Positions 19,234 through 29,554 are shown, counted from the stretch's first letter. The stretch is 64,000 bases of DNA from Wolbachia endosymbiont (group A) of Anomoia purmunda (GCF_947251545.1 NZ_OX366362.1:1116001-1180000); one strand, 5' to 3'. A program made the numbers and translations. The notes: generated by a model from the sequence alone, not told the origin.

Positions 19234-20844
19234 TCAATTCCAGATTTTGTGGGTGGCATCTAATCCTGGGCATTGCCAAGCCCTGAGAGTCCTTTCCACA
19301 TCTACTTCAAGTCCTGTAGTTAGAAAATTGCTACGTATGTTATAAATTCCCCACTGAATAAATTGACCATAGTTGTGTACATAATTTGACGCAAGCATAC
19401 CTTGACTAACTTTTGTTCTGGAATACAGGTAAGATGATGTGTAAAGTAATATTGCAACTGTTTTTCCTGCTGGAATCTCCACATTACCAGATCCGGCTAA
19501 CTTGCTATCAGAACTCGTGTATTGGTAAACATTTTTCCATACTATTTTCGAAATTCTTGATTTATCGGTATTGTCTGGCGTTCCCACAAATAATCCTACA
19601 CCCCCATACTCCGTACTCGAGTATGATGATCCAACAAATTCTATTGTTTTATTTATGTTCACATTTGTTGTATTTTTTACAAACACTACTCCAAGTGCAG
19701 CATATGGGTAATAGTATATCTCATCGTAACTACCAGAAAAACTTTTTGTGCATAACTCTCCATAAATAAATGTTCCTTTATTTCCCTCTATAAAACTGAG
19801 TTGTCTTGGCCGATAAAAACTAACGTAATCTGTATCGTATGTATGGCTACCTGCTAGTAGTTGCAACATATAGTCTGTTTTTGTTATATCACTACTCCAC
19901 TTTCCAAGCTCTGTCATAAAAGTTCCGTGGCCAAAGTAATTATTTTTTCTGCCAAGTACACCAAATAAGAAAGGTAATGACCCTGGTTCAACCATATTGC
20001 GCTTTCTTATTTCATTTATAAGAGACGCTTTTAACTGTTCATCCCGAGTTTTTATCTCATTTATCAGGGATGTTTTTAATTCGAGTTTCTATTTCCCTAA
20101 TGATTGATGAGCCAGATGGTACATTATTAACAGCACGAAAATCTTCTACTAAACCTTTAAGACCATCTTTATGACTGTTACTAATGCTATTTATTGCTGC
20201 AATATTGGCATTCTTTCTCGTATCAAGTAGTGATAAATTTGTTGTTCCTTTTTCATCAATTCTCTTTAATAACTGCTTCTCTGATTCAGAGATCACTGCT
20301 AAAGAACTAGCTTTTTTAGTATCCAGATCAGTTAAGTGTTTTTTTGTACTATCAAGAAGTTCTTTTAGCTTACCATCTGTCATCTGTACAATTTCAGAAA
20401 CTGCACTTTTGTCGACTATTGATTCCAATGCTTTAGCAAGATATGCAAGCTGATCTGGTGTACTATTTGCTGCTAAATCCTTAAGTCTTGTTTGTAGTGC
20501 ATCAATTATTTCTTTTATTTTAGCCATTTGCACAATATTGGAAATAGCTTTTTTATCTGCTATCAATTCCAGTGATTTTGCAAGATATGCAAGCTGATCA
20601 GGTGTGCTATTTGCTGCTAAATCCTTTATCCTTTGGTGTAACGCTTCTATTGCTTCTTTCATTCCCAAAAATTCAAAAAAGTTTCAAATCTAAATCGTTT
20701 AAAATTATTTTTTAGTTCATCTTCTCTTTCGGTGATATCTTCATCTATTTTTTCTATAGCTCTTCGAATACGTACTACATCTTCCACCGCAATATTTTTT
20801 GGATGAGGCAAAGGATATCCTCGTTTGGTTTGGTCAATATTCAT
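19234..20844 (-). pseudogene. Phage tail fibre protein, split by two homopolymer frameshifts
   Basis: Three adjacent frames make one gene. ATG 20844 begins MNIDQTKRGYPLPHP, then a coiled-coil run. At an A6 run (20675-20680, plus strand) one base is missing; restoring it leads straight into FFEFLGMKEAIEAL. That frame contains two copies of a KDLAANSTPDQLAYLAK repeat. At a T5 run (20073-20077) one extra base ends it early; removing it reads through ASLINEIRKRN into MVEPGSLPFLFG and a 250-residue C-terminal domain rich in Tyr, Ser and Gly. Corrected, the gene is 536 codons. The C-terminal part is likely the receptor-binding end. With both shifts real, no full fibre would be made. An error in sequencing of A/T runs is the alternative. 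Confidence 0.7.
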
Positions 20845-22049
20845 TATGTTACTATTACTCTAAGATTTTTGACTTTAGGACGATAAACAACCGTTCCACT
20901 TAAAACCAATTTTACCCTCGTCTCATTAGCACTAAAATTTGATAGTACATGAGTTCTCTCCACCCAGCTTTCTCCAATTGGTTTTCCTGATATTAAATTT
21001 ACTAATTGCCATTTTTCTCCTCCTCCCACGTTTTTCTCTACATAAGTTTTAATGTCTGCAGTGCCAGGTATCAGCGCATCATATGTTATAGTAATTTTGG
21101 TGTTAGCTCCTGCTGTAATGCTTCTTGTAACATAATCTCCGGACTCTGAAAGATTACCCATAACTAACTGTAACCCAGGATATAGCACTGGACTTTTTTC
21201 TTGCCCTCCTTTTAGGCTTACTTTTATCGTTAGTTCCCCATTTATTCTTTCACGCAGTGCAAGCGGCAAGTTATCAGAAAGAAAATTTTCTTTTCCCTCT
21301 TCATCTGTTAAGATAAACTCTACATTGGTATCAAATGCTACCTTTTCAACATTTGTTAAAACTATTAAATCTGAAGTATTGTTTGCTGTAACCTTTCCCA
21401 GATCAATAACGTGAGAACTTTCGGTAAATTTTGCAGCTAGTAATCGAAACGTTAAATCTAAATTTTGATGTGGAGTCCAAGTACTTGCATTGCTAGATGA
21501 CAGTAATACTCCTACTTGATAAGGCTGGCTTGTTACCCACCTGCTATTTACCGAATCATATTTTCCCAGCTCTGCAATTTTTACTGCAGTATCTGCATCA
21601 TCGGTAAGTAAAACTATCGCATATTCTCTGCTAGCTTCACACCAGACAGGAGACCAAGTAATACGTGTTGCTGTGCCATCTATCTTTATACCTTTTGGCT
21701 CAATATAGCTTTCAGCAATGACAGTCTGCGAGGGCATTCCCACTGCTGTTTCTCTAATCTGCACAACAACACGTTTTTTGCCTTTATTTATAAACCATAG
21801 CTCCACGCCTCCTATGTGTCTGCTCTCATTTAGCGTAAATGTTTGGGCTAAAGGATCAACTCTTCTTGCTGCGATAACTCTTCTTCTTTCCTCTATGGTA
21901 ATTGTTTTTTTACCAGTATAAGTTGCTTCTCCATAACTGCCTTTATCACCGAAGAACTGCACTAACTTAGTCCCAGCAGGAATGTTTCTTGGTACAGTAA
22001 ATCTTCCTTTTATTTTTCCTCTGTTATCAGCAATAAATGTTGCGATCAT
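20844..22049 (-). CDS. Phage baseplate/tail protein (DPLAQTF type), adjacent to DUF4815 gene
   Basis: 401 residues, all beta in character, starting MIATFIADNRGKIKGRF. It contains the DPLAQTF motif at about residue 65, seen in large phage tail or baseplate proteins, then a domain with WFINKGKKRVVVQIRE and long beta-strand repeats to the end. I know this family only as a structural tail component that follows DUF4815 proteins. Its stop overlaps the ATG of the tail fibre gene, so translation is probably coupled. Intact by length. Confidence 0.6.
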   Translation of the reverse strand: MIATFIADNRGKIKGRFTVPRNIPAGTKLVQFFGDKGSYGEATYTGKKTITIEERRRVIAARRVDPLAQTFTLNESRHIGGVELWFINKGKKRVVVQIRETAVGMPSQTVIAESYIEPKGIKIDGTATRITWSPVWCEASREYAIVLLTDDADTAVKIAELGKYDSVNSRWVTSQPYQVGVLLSSSNASTWTPHQNLDLTFRLLAAKFTESSHVIDLGKVTANNTSDLIVLTNVEKVAFDTNVEFILTDEEGKENFLSDNLPLALRERINGELTIKVSLKGGQEKSPVLYPGLQLVMGNLSESGDYVTRSITAGANTKITITYDALIPGTADIKTYVEKNVGGGEKWQLVNLISGKPIGESWVERTHVLSNFSANETRVKLVLSGTVVYRPKVKNLRVIVT

Positions 22050-22069
22050 GTTTTTCTTTCAAATATTTT

Positions 22070-23347
22070 CTATGCTTGAGGTTGAATAAAAATTCCATCA
22101 AACTTTAATTCCTTAAGCTTTTCACCAGCTGCAAAACCTTCAATCTCAAAATTTTGAGTTGCTTCTCGCATAAATTCAGTTTCGTATGAGGTACTTGACA
22201 GCAGCTCTGTTGTTTCTTTAACATTAAATACTCTGGTTACTGGACTTTTCCAATTTGTTTTTACCTCCGTCCAGTGATCAATATTTTTATTTAAAGTAAT
22301 TTGTGCTGGTACTGGATCAAAAGCTTGATACGGATTAATTTTTTCACTTTTAGTCTGTAAAAGCTGTTCCAATACCGGCTCAAGTTCATACGGCAAAAGA
22401 TATCTTTCCCCACCTTTTTCAATATCTGCAACTTCTACATCTATTGGCAGAACTAGCTCTCTATTTACTATTGCTGCAGACTGTGAAATTCCTTGATCAC
22501 GCATATCATCATCAAAGAATGGGTCAACAAATACTCCTTTTTTGGTGGTAGGTTCTCTTGAATTTGCATCACTGCGTAAACGTTCCTCTGCAACTAGCGC
22601 ATAAAGATCATTTATTCCTTTTTTCATTGCTTCAAGCTCATTCATCGGTACAGCATGAATAGCATTATTCACTATTTTTACCCCTTCTTTTTCGCCTTTT
22701 TTCCACGTCTGATGAATGTAGCAGAGCAAAAGTTGTCCAGAGGGGGCTTTAGGCATCGATGGTCGCCAAGGGTGAGCTATGCCTTTTATCCTTCTTATTG
22801 CGCCTTTTGCATCTATAGTGATTAAATCATAACGTGGCATTTTCCAGGTGTAATCAATCAAAACCAAGCTGTTATCAACTGCTCCTTTTACTTTGCATCC
22901 CTCTTCACTTATATCTTCAGGACTTACATGAGTACGACAGCGATAGGTTATCAGGTAACTACTTCCAGGAGCTGGCTCTTTACCTGGTAGTGACCAATCA
23001 ACGTTTCCTGCGTTTAGTTTATAATCTATGCTGTTTTCATAAATAACATTGCCTTGTTTAACTTGAATAATCTCAAGTACTGCAGAGTCAGGTATCGGAT
23101 CAATAACTCCAGAATATGAACCGTGAGTAATTGTAATTGTTTTTTGAATAGTTATATCTACTTTTTTGATTTCACTGATTGGAAAATCATTAACCTTCAG
23201 TTCCATTACCCTTTGGCTATTTGGCTGAAAAGTATGTGGTTCTGATTCAACTGATTTTATATTAGGATCTTCATCAAAAGAAACACGAATACTGTGAGGA
23301 AGTTCAATCTCATAGCCATCAACATGAGCTTTGCCCTCATTAATCAC
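22070..23347 (-). pseudogene. DUF4815 phage tail protein, 5' end removed by IS110
   Basis: 425 codons from a GTG at 23347, but the frame is open back into the IS110 right end at 23359, and the first residues (INEGKAHVDGYEIEL) look like the middle of a DUF4815 protein. DUF4815 proteins normally have an N-terminal part before this point. The rest is typical: a DWSLPG region, RCRTHVSPED, a metal- or sugar-like beta domain and a C-terminal ELKFDG segment. It is a tail or baseplate component. The missing 5' part is not in this window, so the fragment probably lost its own promoter and start. Confidence 0.7.
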
Positions 23348-23364
23348 AAATATTTCTCCTATGA

Positions 23365-24384
23365 TTATTGTCCAGTAGAAATTTCAAATTTTGTGAAATC
23401 TTTAAAAACCCAGTCATTTTTAAGAGTATAGAAAATAGTTATAAGAAATTTCCTAGCAGTAGCAGTTATAGCTTTAGCAGAACCACGCTTCTTTTTTATA
23501 TGTTCATAAAAACTTTTCAAGTAAGGACTGTAACGTACAGCAATCCAAGTACATTGAACTAAAGAAGTACGCGCTATTTTTGACCCTCGTTTGGTAATTC
23601 TTCCAATTGTACATTGCTGATTAGATTGAGAAACTCTTGGTACAACTCCAAAATATGCAGTAAGTTTCTCAGGTCTACGGAAATCATTAATGTCTCCAAT
23701 TGTTGCAATAAAGACAGCTGCAGAAATTGGACCAATTCCCTTTATGCTGATAAGATTGCTGAACCCAGGAAGTTGTTTAGCAAAAGCTATAATTTCCTTT
23801 TCAAGTTTTTTAAGGCTTTCTCGGATAGCTTCTAAATGATAGCTAATCACTTCAATTTCAACTTTTTCTAAAGGCTCCCAATTATGCTTTTGAGTAGCAC
23901 GCTCAAATCCTACTTTAGTTGTAAGTACTTCTTTTTTAATTTTTATTCCATGATAATTAAAAAGACCATGAACTTTATTGATTAAAGATACCCGTGACTT
24001 TACTAACTGATCTCTCGTTTGAAGAAGAGAAGCTAACTGCTGGCATTGTTTGTTTTTGCACCTTGCCTCAGGCAACATATCTTTGCTTAGAAAGAAAGCA
24101 ATAGCTCGCGCATCATGCTTATCTGTTTTGTTCACAGAGCGACGAACAACTTCAAACTGTCCAGGAGCAATTATTACTATGCGTTTAACGTAAGGTGAAA
24201 CTGCATCATAAAAGAAACAGCTGTTACCTGTTGCTTCTATGGCTACTTCATATGTTTCTTGAAGATCTTTGGTGAAATTATCCAAGTCTTTTAAGCGAAA
24301 CGTTTGAATATGCTCAGGTTTCCCTTCTTGTAAGTAACAAGCAGTAAAACTATTGGTATGTAAATCAACTCCAATGTGACGCAT
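23365..24384 (-). CDS. IS110-family DEDD transposase (copy 1)
   Basis: 339 residues from ATG 24384, chosen because GGAGG lies just upstream and the protein then begins MRHIGVDLHT, the usual start for this family. The RuvC-like DEDD residues are visible: D7 (GVDLHT), E50 (IEATG), D88 and D91 (TDKHDARA). The C-terminal transposase_20 part contains GIGPISAAVFIATIGD and YFGVVPR. The enzyme is a recombinase guided by a bridge RNA from the leader. The gene is intact. It matches copies 2 and 3 in protein sequence. Confidence 0.92.
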   Translation of the reverse strand: MRHIGVDLHTNSFTACYLQEGKPEHIQTFRLKDLDNFTKDLQETYEVAIEATGNSCFFYDAVSPYVKRIVIIAPGQFEVVRRSVNKTDKHDARAIAFFLSKDMLPEARCKNKQCQQLASLLQTRDQLVKSRVSLINKVHGLFNYHGIKIKKEVLTTKVGFERATQKHNWEPLEKVEIEVISYHLEAIRESLKKLEKEIIAFAKQLPGFSNLISIKGIGPISAAVFIATIGDINDFRRPEKLTAYFGVVPRVSQSNQQCTIGRITKRGSKIARTSLVQCTWIAVRYSPYLKSFYEHIKKKRGSAKAITATARKFLITIFYTLKNDWVFKDFTKFEISTGQ

Positions 24385-24405
24385 ATTTTTTCCTCCAATT
24401 GCATA

Positions 24406-24586
24406 TTTCAATATATCAGAGTAGAATATTGCCGGTTGTTCCAAACTCCTATACGAGGTCATCACATTTTGTGAGCCTCACGATGATTTTCGGTGGCAGG
24501 AGCAGTTAATCTCCCCCACGAAGTCTTTTTTCTACTCCCTGGGCAGAAAGTGCTTCAGAAAAACATCCAACCTGCCACCTATCCAC
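24406..24586 (-). ncRNA. Predicted IS110 bridge RNA (copy 1)
   Basis: The roughly 180-base leader upstream of the transposase has a long paired arm, GGTGGCAGG at 24571-24579 (minus strand) with CCTGCCACC at 24492-24500, and a second hairpin (GTGA-GGC-TCAC within TCATC/GATGA). IS110-family leaders encode a structured bridge RNA that pairs with donor and target DNA. The RNA here is inferred from position and folding, not shown. Confidence 0.45.
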
Positions 24587-24629
24587 TCTGAGAAGTTATT
24601 ATCTTCTCTTGCTTCCAACCAAGCAATAC

Positions 24630-26162
24630 TTATTCATACCATCTCCCCCCTCTATATTTTTGTACATCTTCTGGATTAAATCTTGAACTTACAACTTGTT
24701 CATCATTTAATCTTTCTCCAATTTTTGGAAATATGGTACTCTCTATCAGGTGCTTCTTGACTTGCTCTTTATCTATGTCTTCCAATTTTTCAGTTACCTT
24801 TGTGATTTCTTTAATTATGAAGTCTTTTGAATGAACTAATAATGATGTTTGTTTAGGCAGAATTGCAACAATAGGTCTTGCTACAAGAGGAGTGCTTTCC
24901 TTCAATCTTTCCTTATCAAGATTCTGCTTCAACTTTCCTTCTTGCCTTGCAAGTTCCTTACTTAAATCTTCTTCACTTAGATCCAAATACTTAAGTAACT
25001 TTTTTAGCACAAACAAACCTTCATTAAACCTATCAGGTCCAAGCTCAAATTTATTATGATACATCATTACAGTTTGAATTGTCTGCAAAAACTCCTGAGA
25101 ACTTTTTCCACTCAGTTTAGCAAGGTTTTTAGCTTCTACAAATTTCAAAAGCGCGCTGTATGAAGTAGACTGATGAGTTACATCCATATCACGGCGTGTA
25201 TAGTTCGGACCACTTGGCTCCAAACAAACAATGTTCGGGATTTTCACATTTTCATCACTTTTTTCTTTATTAATCTTCTTACTTCTGATTTCATTCCATA
25301 ACACTGCATCAGTTGCTTGTTGATTTTCATCAGATAAAGATCTTGTATCTCCTGAATACTTGAATATTACATCTTCTTGTTCAGGATTTATTACCCAACC
25401 AGCAACCAAAGACTTGTGATGGTCAATACCAGATCTACCAGAACGATGATCTGCAGGAATACTAACGAAATTTACTGTTTTGTTTGTTCCATCAATATCT
25501 TTGGTAACAGAAATTTTTGTATACCACTCCACTTCTTCCACTTGATTAAATCCAAAACCCTTGAATAATTTTTTATCTCCCATAGGTACAAATACCTTCG
25601 GTTGAGGCCAATGTTTTGTTTTATAATATTTTAATAGTTTTTTTAACGAATTTTTGTCTACATGATCACGGTGATTGTGTGAGATTATGATAACATCAAT
25701 TTTAGGTAACTTTTCAATGTTAGGGTGAGAGGTTATTTTTTCTGGATAAAATAACCTGCTTAAACCGTTAAATACTGGATCTGTCAAAATATTAAATCCA
25801 GGAATTTGAATTAACTGAGTTGCATGACCCACATTTTGGATGGCGTATTTCTCTCCCACCTGTAAATCTTGAATATCATCAAACTTATAAACTTTATCTT
25901 TATTTTCTTCTTGAGAAAAGTAAGATAGTTTATTCTTCACAGCCTTTGATATAAATGGGGCAAAAAGACTCCTAAGTATCCTTTTAATTTGTGTCTCTAT
26001 AAAAATCCTCAAATCATTTAATGTACTTTTATTGCCAAGATTAGTAATGTACCTACCCTTAGTTTTTCCAGTGCGTTCAAATTTTACATCCTTAAATTTG
26101 TCTTGTAATTCATCAATGTAATTACAATCAACATGAGCTTGGTGCTTTTGAGAACTTACCAC
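24630..26162 (-). CDS. Metallo-beta-lactamase-fold hydrolase (NAPE-PLD/UlaG-like), 3' end replaced by IS110
   Basis: 510 codons from GTG 26162. The metal site is clear: SHNHRDH at residues 161-167, and GHATQLI, TDPVF and GDTRSL further along, which match the NAPE-PLD/UlaG-like lactamase B2 fold. The C-terminal 200 residues are an uncharacterised helical extension. The last four residues and the stop codon (RWYE, TAA) are supplied by IS110 copy 1, so the original C-terminus is lost, perhaps only slightly. The substrate is unknown; phospholipid or phosphodiester hydrolysis is a guess from the fold. It is next to ubiD and reads the same way. Confidence 0.78.
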   Translation of the reverse strand: MVSSQKHQAHVDCNYIDELQDKFKDVKFERTGKTKGRYITNLGNKSTLNDLRIFIETQIKRILRSLFAPFISKAVKNKLSYFSQEENKDKVYKFDDIQDLQVGEKYAIQNVGHATQLIQIPGFNILTDPVFNGLSRLFYPEKITSHPNIEKLPKIDVIIISHNHRDHVDKNSLKKLLKYYKTKHWPQPKVFVPMGDKKLFKGFGFNQVEEVEWYTKISVTKDIDGTNKTVNFVSIPADHRSGRSGIDHHKSLVAGWVINPEQEDVIFKYSGDTRSLSDENQQATDAVLWNEIRSKKINKEKSDENVKIPNIVCLEPSGPNYTRRDMDVTHQSTSYSALLKFVEAKNLAKLSGKSSQEFLQTIQTVMMYHNKFELGPDRFNEGLFVLKKLLKYLDLSEEDLSKELARQEGKLKQNLDKERLKESTPLVARPIVAILPKQTSLLVHSKDFIIKEITKVTEKLEDIDKEQVKKHLIESTIFPKIGERLNDEQVVSSRFNPEDVQKYRGGRWYE

Positions 26163-26222
26163 AACATTTACCTAACTATGAACAAAACGTTATGGTATAT
26201 CATATTTTCAAATTTTTAGCAA

Positions 26223-27701
26223 CTAAAGTCCATATTCCTCCCACTTCTCCGTGACTTTTCTTACTATTTCCTCACTCATCTCAATTTTCTTTTCCCACTC
26301 TCGTTTGGTTTCAGGCGGAATTTTGTTTGTCGCATCAAATCCCATCTTACCTCCAAGTCCACTTTCAGGGGAAGCAAAGTCTAAATAATCAATAGGTGCA
26401 TTTTCTATCATGATTGTGTCACGCACAGGGTCCATTCTCGTTGATATTGCCCACATCACTTCCTTCCAATCACGTATATTTATATCATCATCAACAACGA
26501 TAATAAACTTCGTGTATAAAAACTGCTTTAGAAAAGAAATTATGCCCATAACAATTCTTTTTGCCTGCCCTGGATAGGATTTTTTTATCGACACTACCGC
26601 TATTCTATATGAGCAACCTTCCGGCGGCAGATAAAAGTCCGCTATCTCTGGAAATTGATTAATAAGAATGGGCACAAAAATTTCATTGAGTGCTTCACCA
26701 AGAATCGATGCTTCATCAGGTGGCTTGCCGGTGAAAGTGCTGAGATAAATTGGATTTTTACGCATAGTAATTGCAGTAATATTAAATTCAGGAAATTGCT
26801 CAACAGAATTATAGTAACCAGTGTGGTCTCCATATGGTCCTTCATCTTGATATCTATTGAGGCTCACATAGCCTTCCAGAACGATTTCCGCGTGAGCTGG
26901 TACTTGAAGTGGAACAGTCTTACAATTTACAAGCTCAAGCGGCCTCTTTCGCAGTAGTCCAGCAAATTGGTATTCTGACAATGTTTCTGGCACTGGAGTT
27001 ACCGCAGCAATAATCGTTGCAGGATCACTACCGATCACAGCAGCAGCAGGAAATTTCATATCTCTGCCTTCTTCCTTCCAACGCTTATGGTGAGTTGCGC
27101 CACCCCTGTGTGCAAGCCAACGCATTAGTGTTGTTTTTTTATCTATAACCTGCATACGATATATTCCAAGATTAAAATTATCTTGCTTTTCTTTCGTGGG
27201 TCCTTTCGTTACCACAATCGGCCAGGTGATAAGTGGTGCAGGTTCATTTGGCCAGCATGTTTGAATGGGCAGTAGACTTAGATCCACTTCATCTCCGGTT
27301 AGCACTACCTCTTGACATGGAGCCTTGCTCACGACTTTGCTTCGCATCGATAACACGACTTTCAACAAAGGAAACATTTTTATAGCATCCTTAAAGTTTT
27401 TTGGCGGCTCAGGTGATTGCAAAAATGCTAAAAGTTTACCAAGATCTCTTAGTTCATCAGAATTTATGTTCAACCCCCATGCAATCCTCTTAATAGTACC
27501 AAATAAATTCACCAAAACAGGAATCGAATTTTTACCATTTTCTGTGACAACATTTTCAAAAATGATCGCTGGCCCTTTGTTTGACAAAACCCTACGGTGA
27601 ATTTCTGTCATTTCAAGAACTGTTGAAACTTCCTCCTTAATCCTAATCAGATCTTTTTTTTCTTCTAAGGCTTTGATGAAGTCGCGTAAGTTGTTGTACA
27701 T
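26223..27701 (-). CDS. ubiD: UbiD family decarboxylase (3-octaprenyl-4-hydroxybenzoate carboxy-lyase)
   Basis: 492 residues, the normal length. It starts [21 protein letters not shown], a UbiD N-terminus, and carries the prenylated-FMN binding pattern [19 protein letters not shown]...HRGG, the [11 protein letters not shown] motif and the C-terminal [10 protein letters not shown] and [10 protein letters not shown] motifs. It removes the carboxyl group of the ubiquinone precursor using prenylated FMN made by UbiX. It lies between an ATPase gene (18 bp away) and the hydrolase gene and appears intact. A second, unlinked ubiquinone gene, ubiA, is at 33143. Confidence 0.93.
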   Translation of the reverse strand: MYNNLRDFIKALEEKKDLIRIKEEVSTVLEMTEIHRRVLSNKGPAIIFENVVTENGKNSIPVLVNLFGTIKRIAWGLNINSDELRDLGKLLAFLQSPEPPKNFKDAIKMFPLLKVVLSMRSKVVSKAPCQEVVLTGDEVDLSLLPIQTCWPNEPAPLITWPIVVTKGPTKEKQDNFNLGIYRMQVIDKKTTLMRWLAHRGGATHHKRWKEEGRDMKFPAAAVIGSDPATIIAAVTPVPETLSEYQFAGLLRKRPLELVNCKTVPLQVPAHAEIVLEGYVSLNRYQDEGPYGDHTGYYNSVEQFPEFNITAITMRKNPIYLSTFTGKPPDEASILGEALNEIFVPILINQFPEIADFYLPPEGCSYRIAVVSIKKSYPGQAKRIVMGIISFLKQFLYTKFIIVVDDDINIRDWKEVMWAISTRMDPVRDTIMIENAPIDYLDFASPESGLGGKMGFDATNKIPPETKREWEKKIEMSEEIVRKVTEKWEEYGL

Positions 27702-27719
27702 ATTAAAATTTAAAATAAC

Positions 27720-29216
27720 TTAAAACAAGTCTTCTAGTGTAATCACATGATGTATCGTATCTTTTAGATATTGGTTCTCAGAAACTCCATTTGCAGCAAT
27801 TAACACCCAGAATATTTGCTTCTTTGACTTCGTTTTTTCTCTATAAACTGCTTCTTTTCTTTTTAATTGTTCGACAAATTCCTTTGTTACTGTATAAGGT
27901 TTATCACTATATTTTATCTCACAGAGCATTACACATCCATCTTCTCGATCGAAAACTAGATCTATTTGAGCACCAGACTCTTTACTGTATTTTTTCGGTT
28001 GATATTGCCAATCTCCACATATAACTGCTATATGCTCTATATCTAATTTTTTTCTAATTACATTGGCATGTTTAAAACACACTGCTTCAAGTGTTTGCCC
28101 TGTCCATGTTTGCCAAGCTGGTTTCTTTATTGCTAACTCCCAATAGTGAGCATCACTTATTATTGCCCTTTTTGTTACTTCCTTAAACGGCTCAATCCAC
28201 GTTAGATAAAATAATACATATTCGTCCATTACCCTGTAATATACTCCTCTCTTTCCCTTGTTCAATGGTAAAAAACCACCAATAAATCCTGCTTCTTCTA
28301 AACTCCTTAATTTAGCAGTTAAGCGACCACCCTCAGTGATTTTAGTCGTTTTTATAAGTTCTTTTCTGCTTATCCCTTTTGGCTTTTTTGCAATCGCACG
28401 AATGATATTTAGATATGTCTCTGGCTCTTCATACAAGGAGTGAAACAACATATCAAATTCATCAAATAACAAACCACCCTTCTGAAAACAGATCATATTA
28501 ATGTTTTGTGCTGCTGATAATCCTTTACTTACTTCCTTAAGGTAATCTGGTATTCCTCCAATAGCCATATAGATCTGTAATATCTGCTGGTGATTAAGGT
28601 TGATTCCTAAATATCTTAGGTACTCTTTAGTTTCACGTAAGTTAAAAGGCTGCAAAGGTATCCTTGCGGTAATGCGGTTATGCAACCCCCCTTTGGTATA
28701 AATTATATTTTCCAACATCCAAGAAGCTGCTGAACCACATACAACCAAGATAAGCTTCTTTCGGTTTGTCCAATGTATATTCCAAAAATATTCTAACGTT
28801 TCTAGAAAACGAGACTTTCTCGTAGCTAACCATGGAAGTTCATCAAAAAATAAGACAATGTGTTCATTCTCATGTGTGTTATCAATAGCAAGTGTTAATT
28901 GTTGTAATGCATCTAGCCACATTTCAGGCAAAGCCATTTTTGCACCTTTATAAAAAGTATTTGATAATGACTGTGTAAAAATTGCAAGTTGTTCCTGCAT
29001 AGTACCATTATTAAGACCTGTTTGTTCAAATAAAACATCGGCATGTTTACTGAAAAATTGTTTTATTAGGTACGTCTTACCTACACGACGCGGACCATAC
29101 ACTGCAATAAACTCAGCAAATGGGGAAAAGAGAAGCTTACTTTCTAGAATGGCTATTTCCTTTTCTCTACCAATTATTGGTTCACTCATATAATTTACCG
29201 CCGCATTTGTTAGCAT
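27720..29216 (-). CDS. AAA ATPase with C-terminal DUF234 / nuclease-like domain
   Basis: 498 codons from ATG 29216. Walker A is GPRRVGKT at residues 41-48, Walker B is VLFFDELPW, and a winged-helix region follows (KGISRKELIKTT). The C-terminal DUF234 part has QIDLVF and LCEIKY, a D...ExK arrangement as in PD-(D/E)XK nucleases. Proteins of this archaeal-type ATPase family occur patchily in bacteria, often in mobile contexts, and their job is unknown. A start at the second Met (29189, MSEPIIGREKEI) is equally likely and would leave one of the 40-bp palindromes entirely in the leader. The gene looks acquired but is intact. Confidence 0.82.
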   Translation of the reverse strand: MLTNAAVNYMSEPIIGREKEIAILESKLLFSPFAEFIAVYGPRRVGKTYLIKQFFSKHADVLFEQTGLNNGTMQEQLAIFTQSLSNTFYKGAKMALPEMWLDALQQLTLAIDNTHENEHIVLFFDELPWLATRKSRFLETLEYFWNIHWTNRKKLILVVCGSAASWMLENIIYTKGGLHNRITARIPLQPFNLRETKEYLRYLGINLNHQQILQIYMAIGGIPDYLKEVSKGLSAAQNINMICFQKGGLLFDEFDMLFHSLYEEPETYLNIIRAIAKKPKGISRKELIKTTKITEGGRLTAKLRSLEEAGFIGGFLPLNKGKRGVYYRVMDEYVLFYLTWIEPFKEVTKRAIISDAHYWELAIKKPAWQTWTGQTLEAVCFKHANVIRKKLDIEHIAVICGDWQYQPKKYSKESGAQIDLVFDREDGCVMLCEIKYSDKPYTVTKEFVEQLKRKEAVYREKTKSKKQIFWVLIAANGVSENQYLKDTIHHVITLEDLF

Positions 29217-29233
29217 TATACACGGCGGTTATA
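29194..29233. repeat. 40-bp imperfect palindrome A at ATPase 5' end
   Basis: Arms TTTACCGCC and GGCGGTTAT enclose about 22 bases. It overlaps the first start codon of the ATPase gene. It is aligned base for base with palindrome B 57 bp away, including the shared TTATAC before the right arm. The GC-rich arms stand out in AT-rich surroundings. Confidence 0.7.
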
Positions 29234-29250
29234 AGATGATCAACTTTTTT

Positions 29251-29290
29251 TTTACCGCCATGTTTACAGTTGTTATACGCGGCGGTAAAA
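29251..29290. repeat. 40-bp imperfect palindrome B upstream of ATPase gene
   Basis: Arms TTTACCGCC and GGCGGTAAA, same length and layout as palindrome A. Two phased copies of one inverted repeat at a gene start look like operators for a dimeric regulator or like RNA hairpins. No regulator is identified. Confidence 0.7.
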
Positions 29291-29554
29291 GATAGAGCAT
29301 CTCATAATTGGCTATTCTGACGGTAGTTTGGTCACTTGCATCACCAAGTCTTCTGATGAACTTTGTGGTAACGTGCTTAGTTTTCATTGTATGTAAAGTT
29401 TGTATTCGAGGCAAAACCGGCTATAAAATACACTTGATATAAATGTTTTTATATATTAACATTAGATGCTTCTTTTAATATACAGATAAATGTGTACTAA
29501 AAGTTTTATGTTGTAGGTTTTTAAATAAATTGTATCTCTAGAATATCGTTTTTA

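Larger units (their letters stand above)
23359..24648 (-). mobile_element. IS110-family element, copy 1
   Basis: 1,290 bp, bounded by comparison with the two other copies. One side starts GGGA(A/G)GATGG and the other ends ATAATCATAG. There are no terminal inverted repeats and no target duplication, as usual for IS110. Compared with copies 2 and 3 it differs at several bases in the leader. It lies between a 3'-truncated hydrolase gene and a 5'-truncated tail gene, so its flanks did not start out as neighbours. Confidence 0.85.

Noticed and set aside
29229..29414. 61-codon minus-strand frame upstream of the ATPase gene
   Set aside because: It spans one of the palindromes and has no ribosome site or recognisable sequence.
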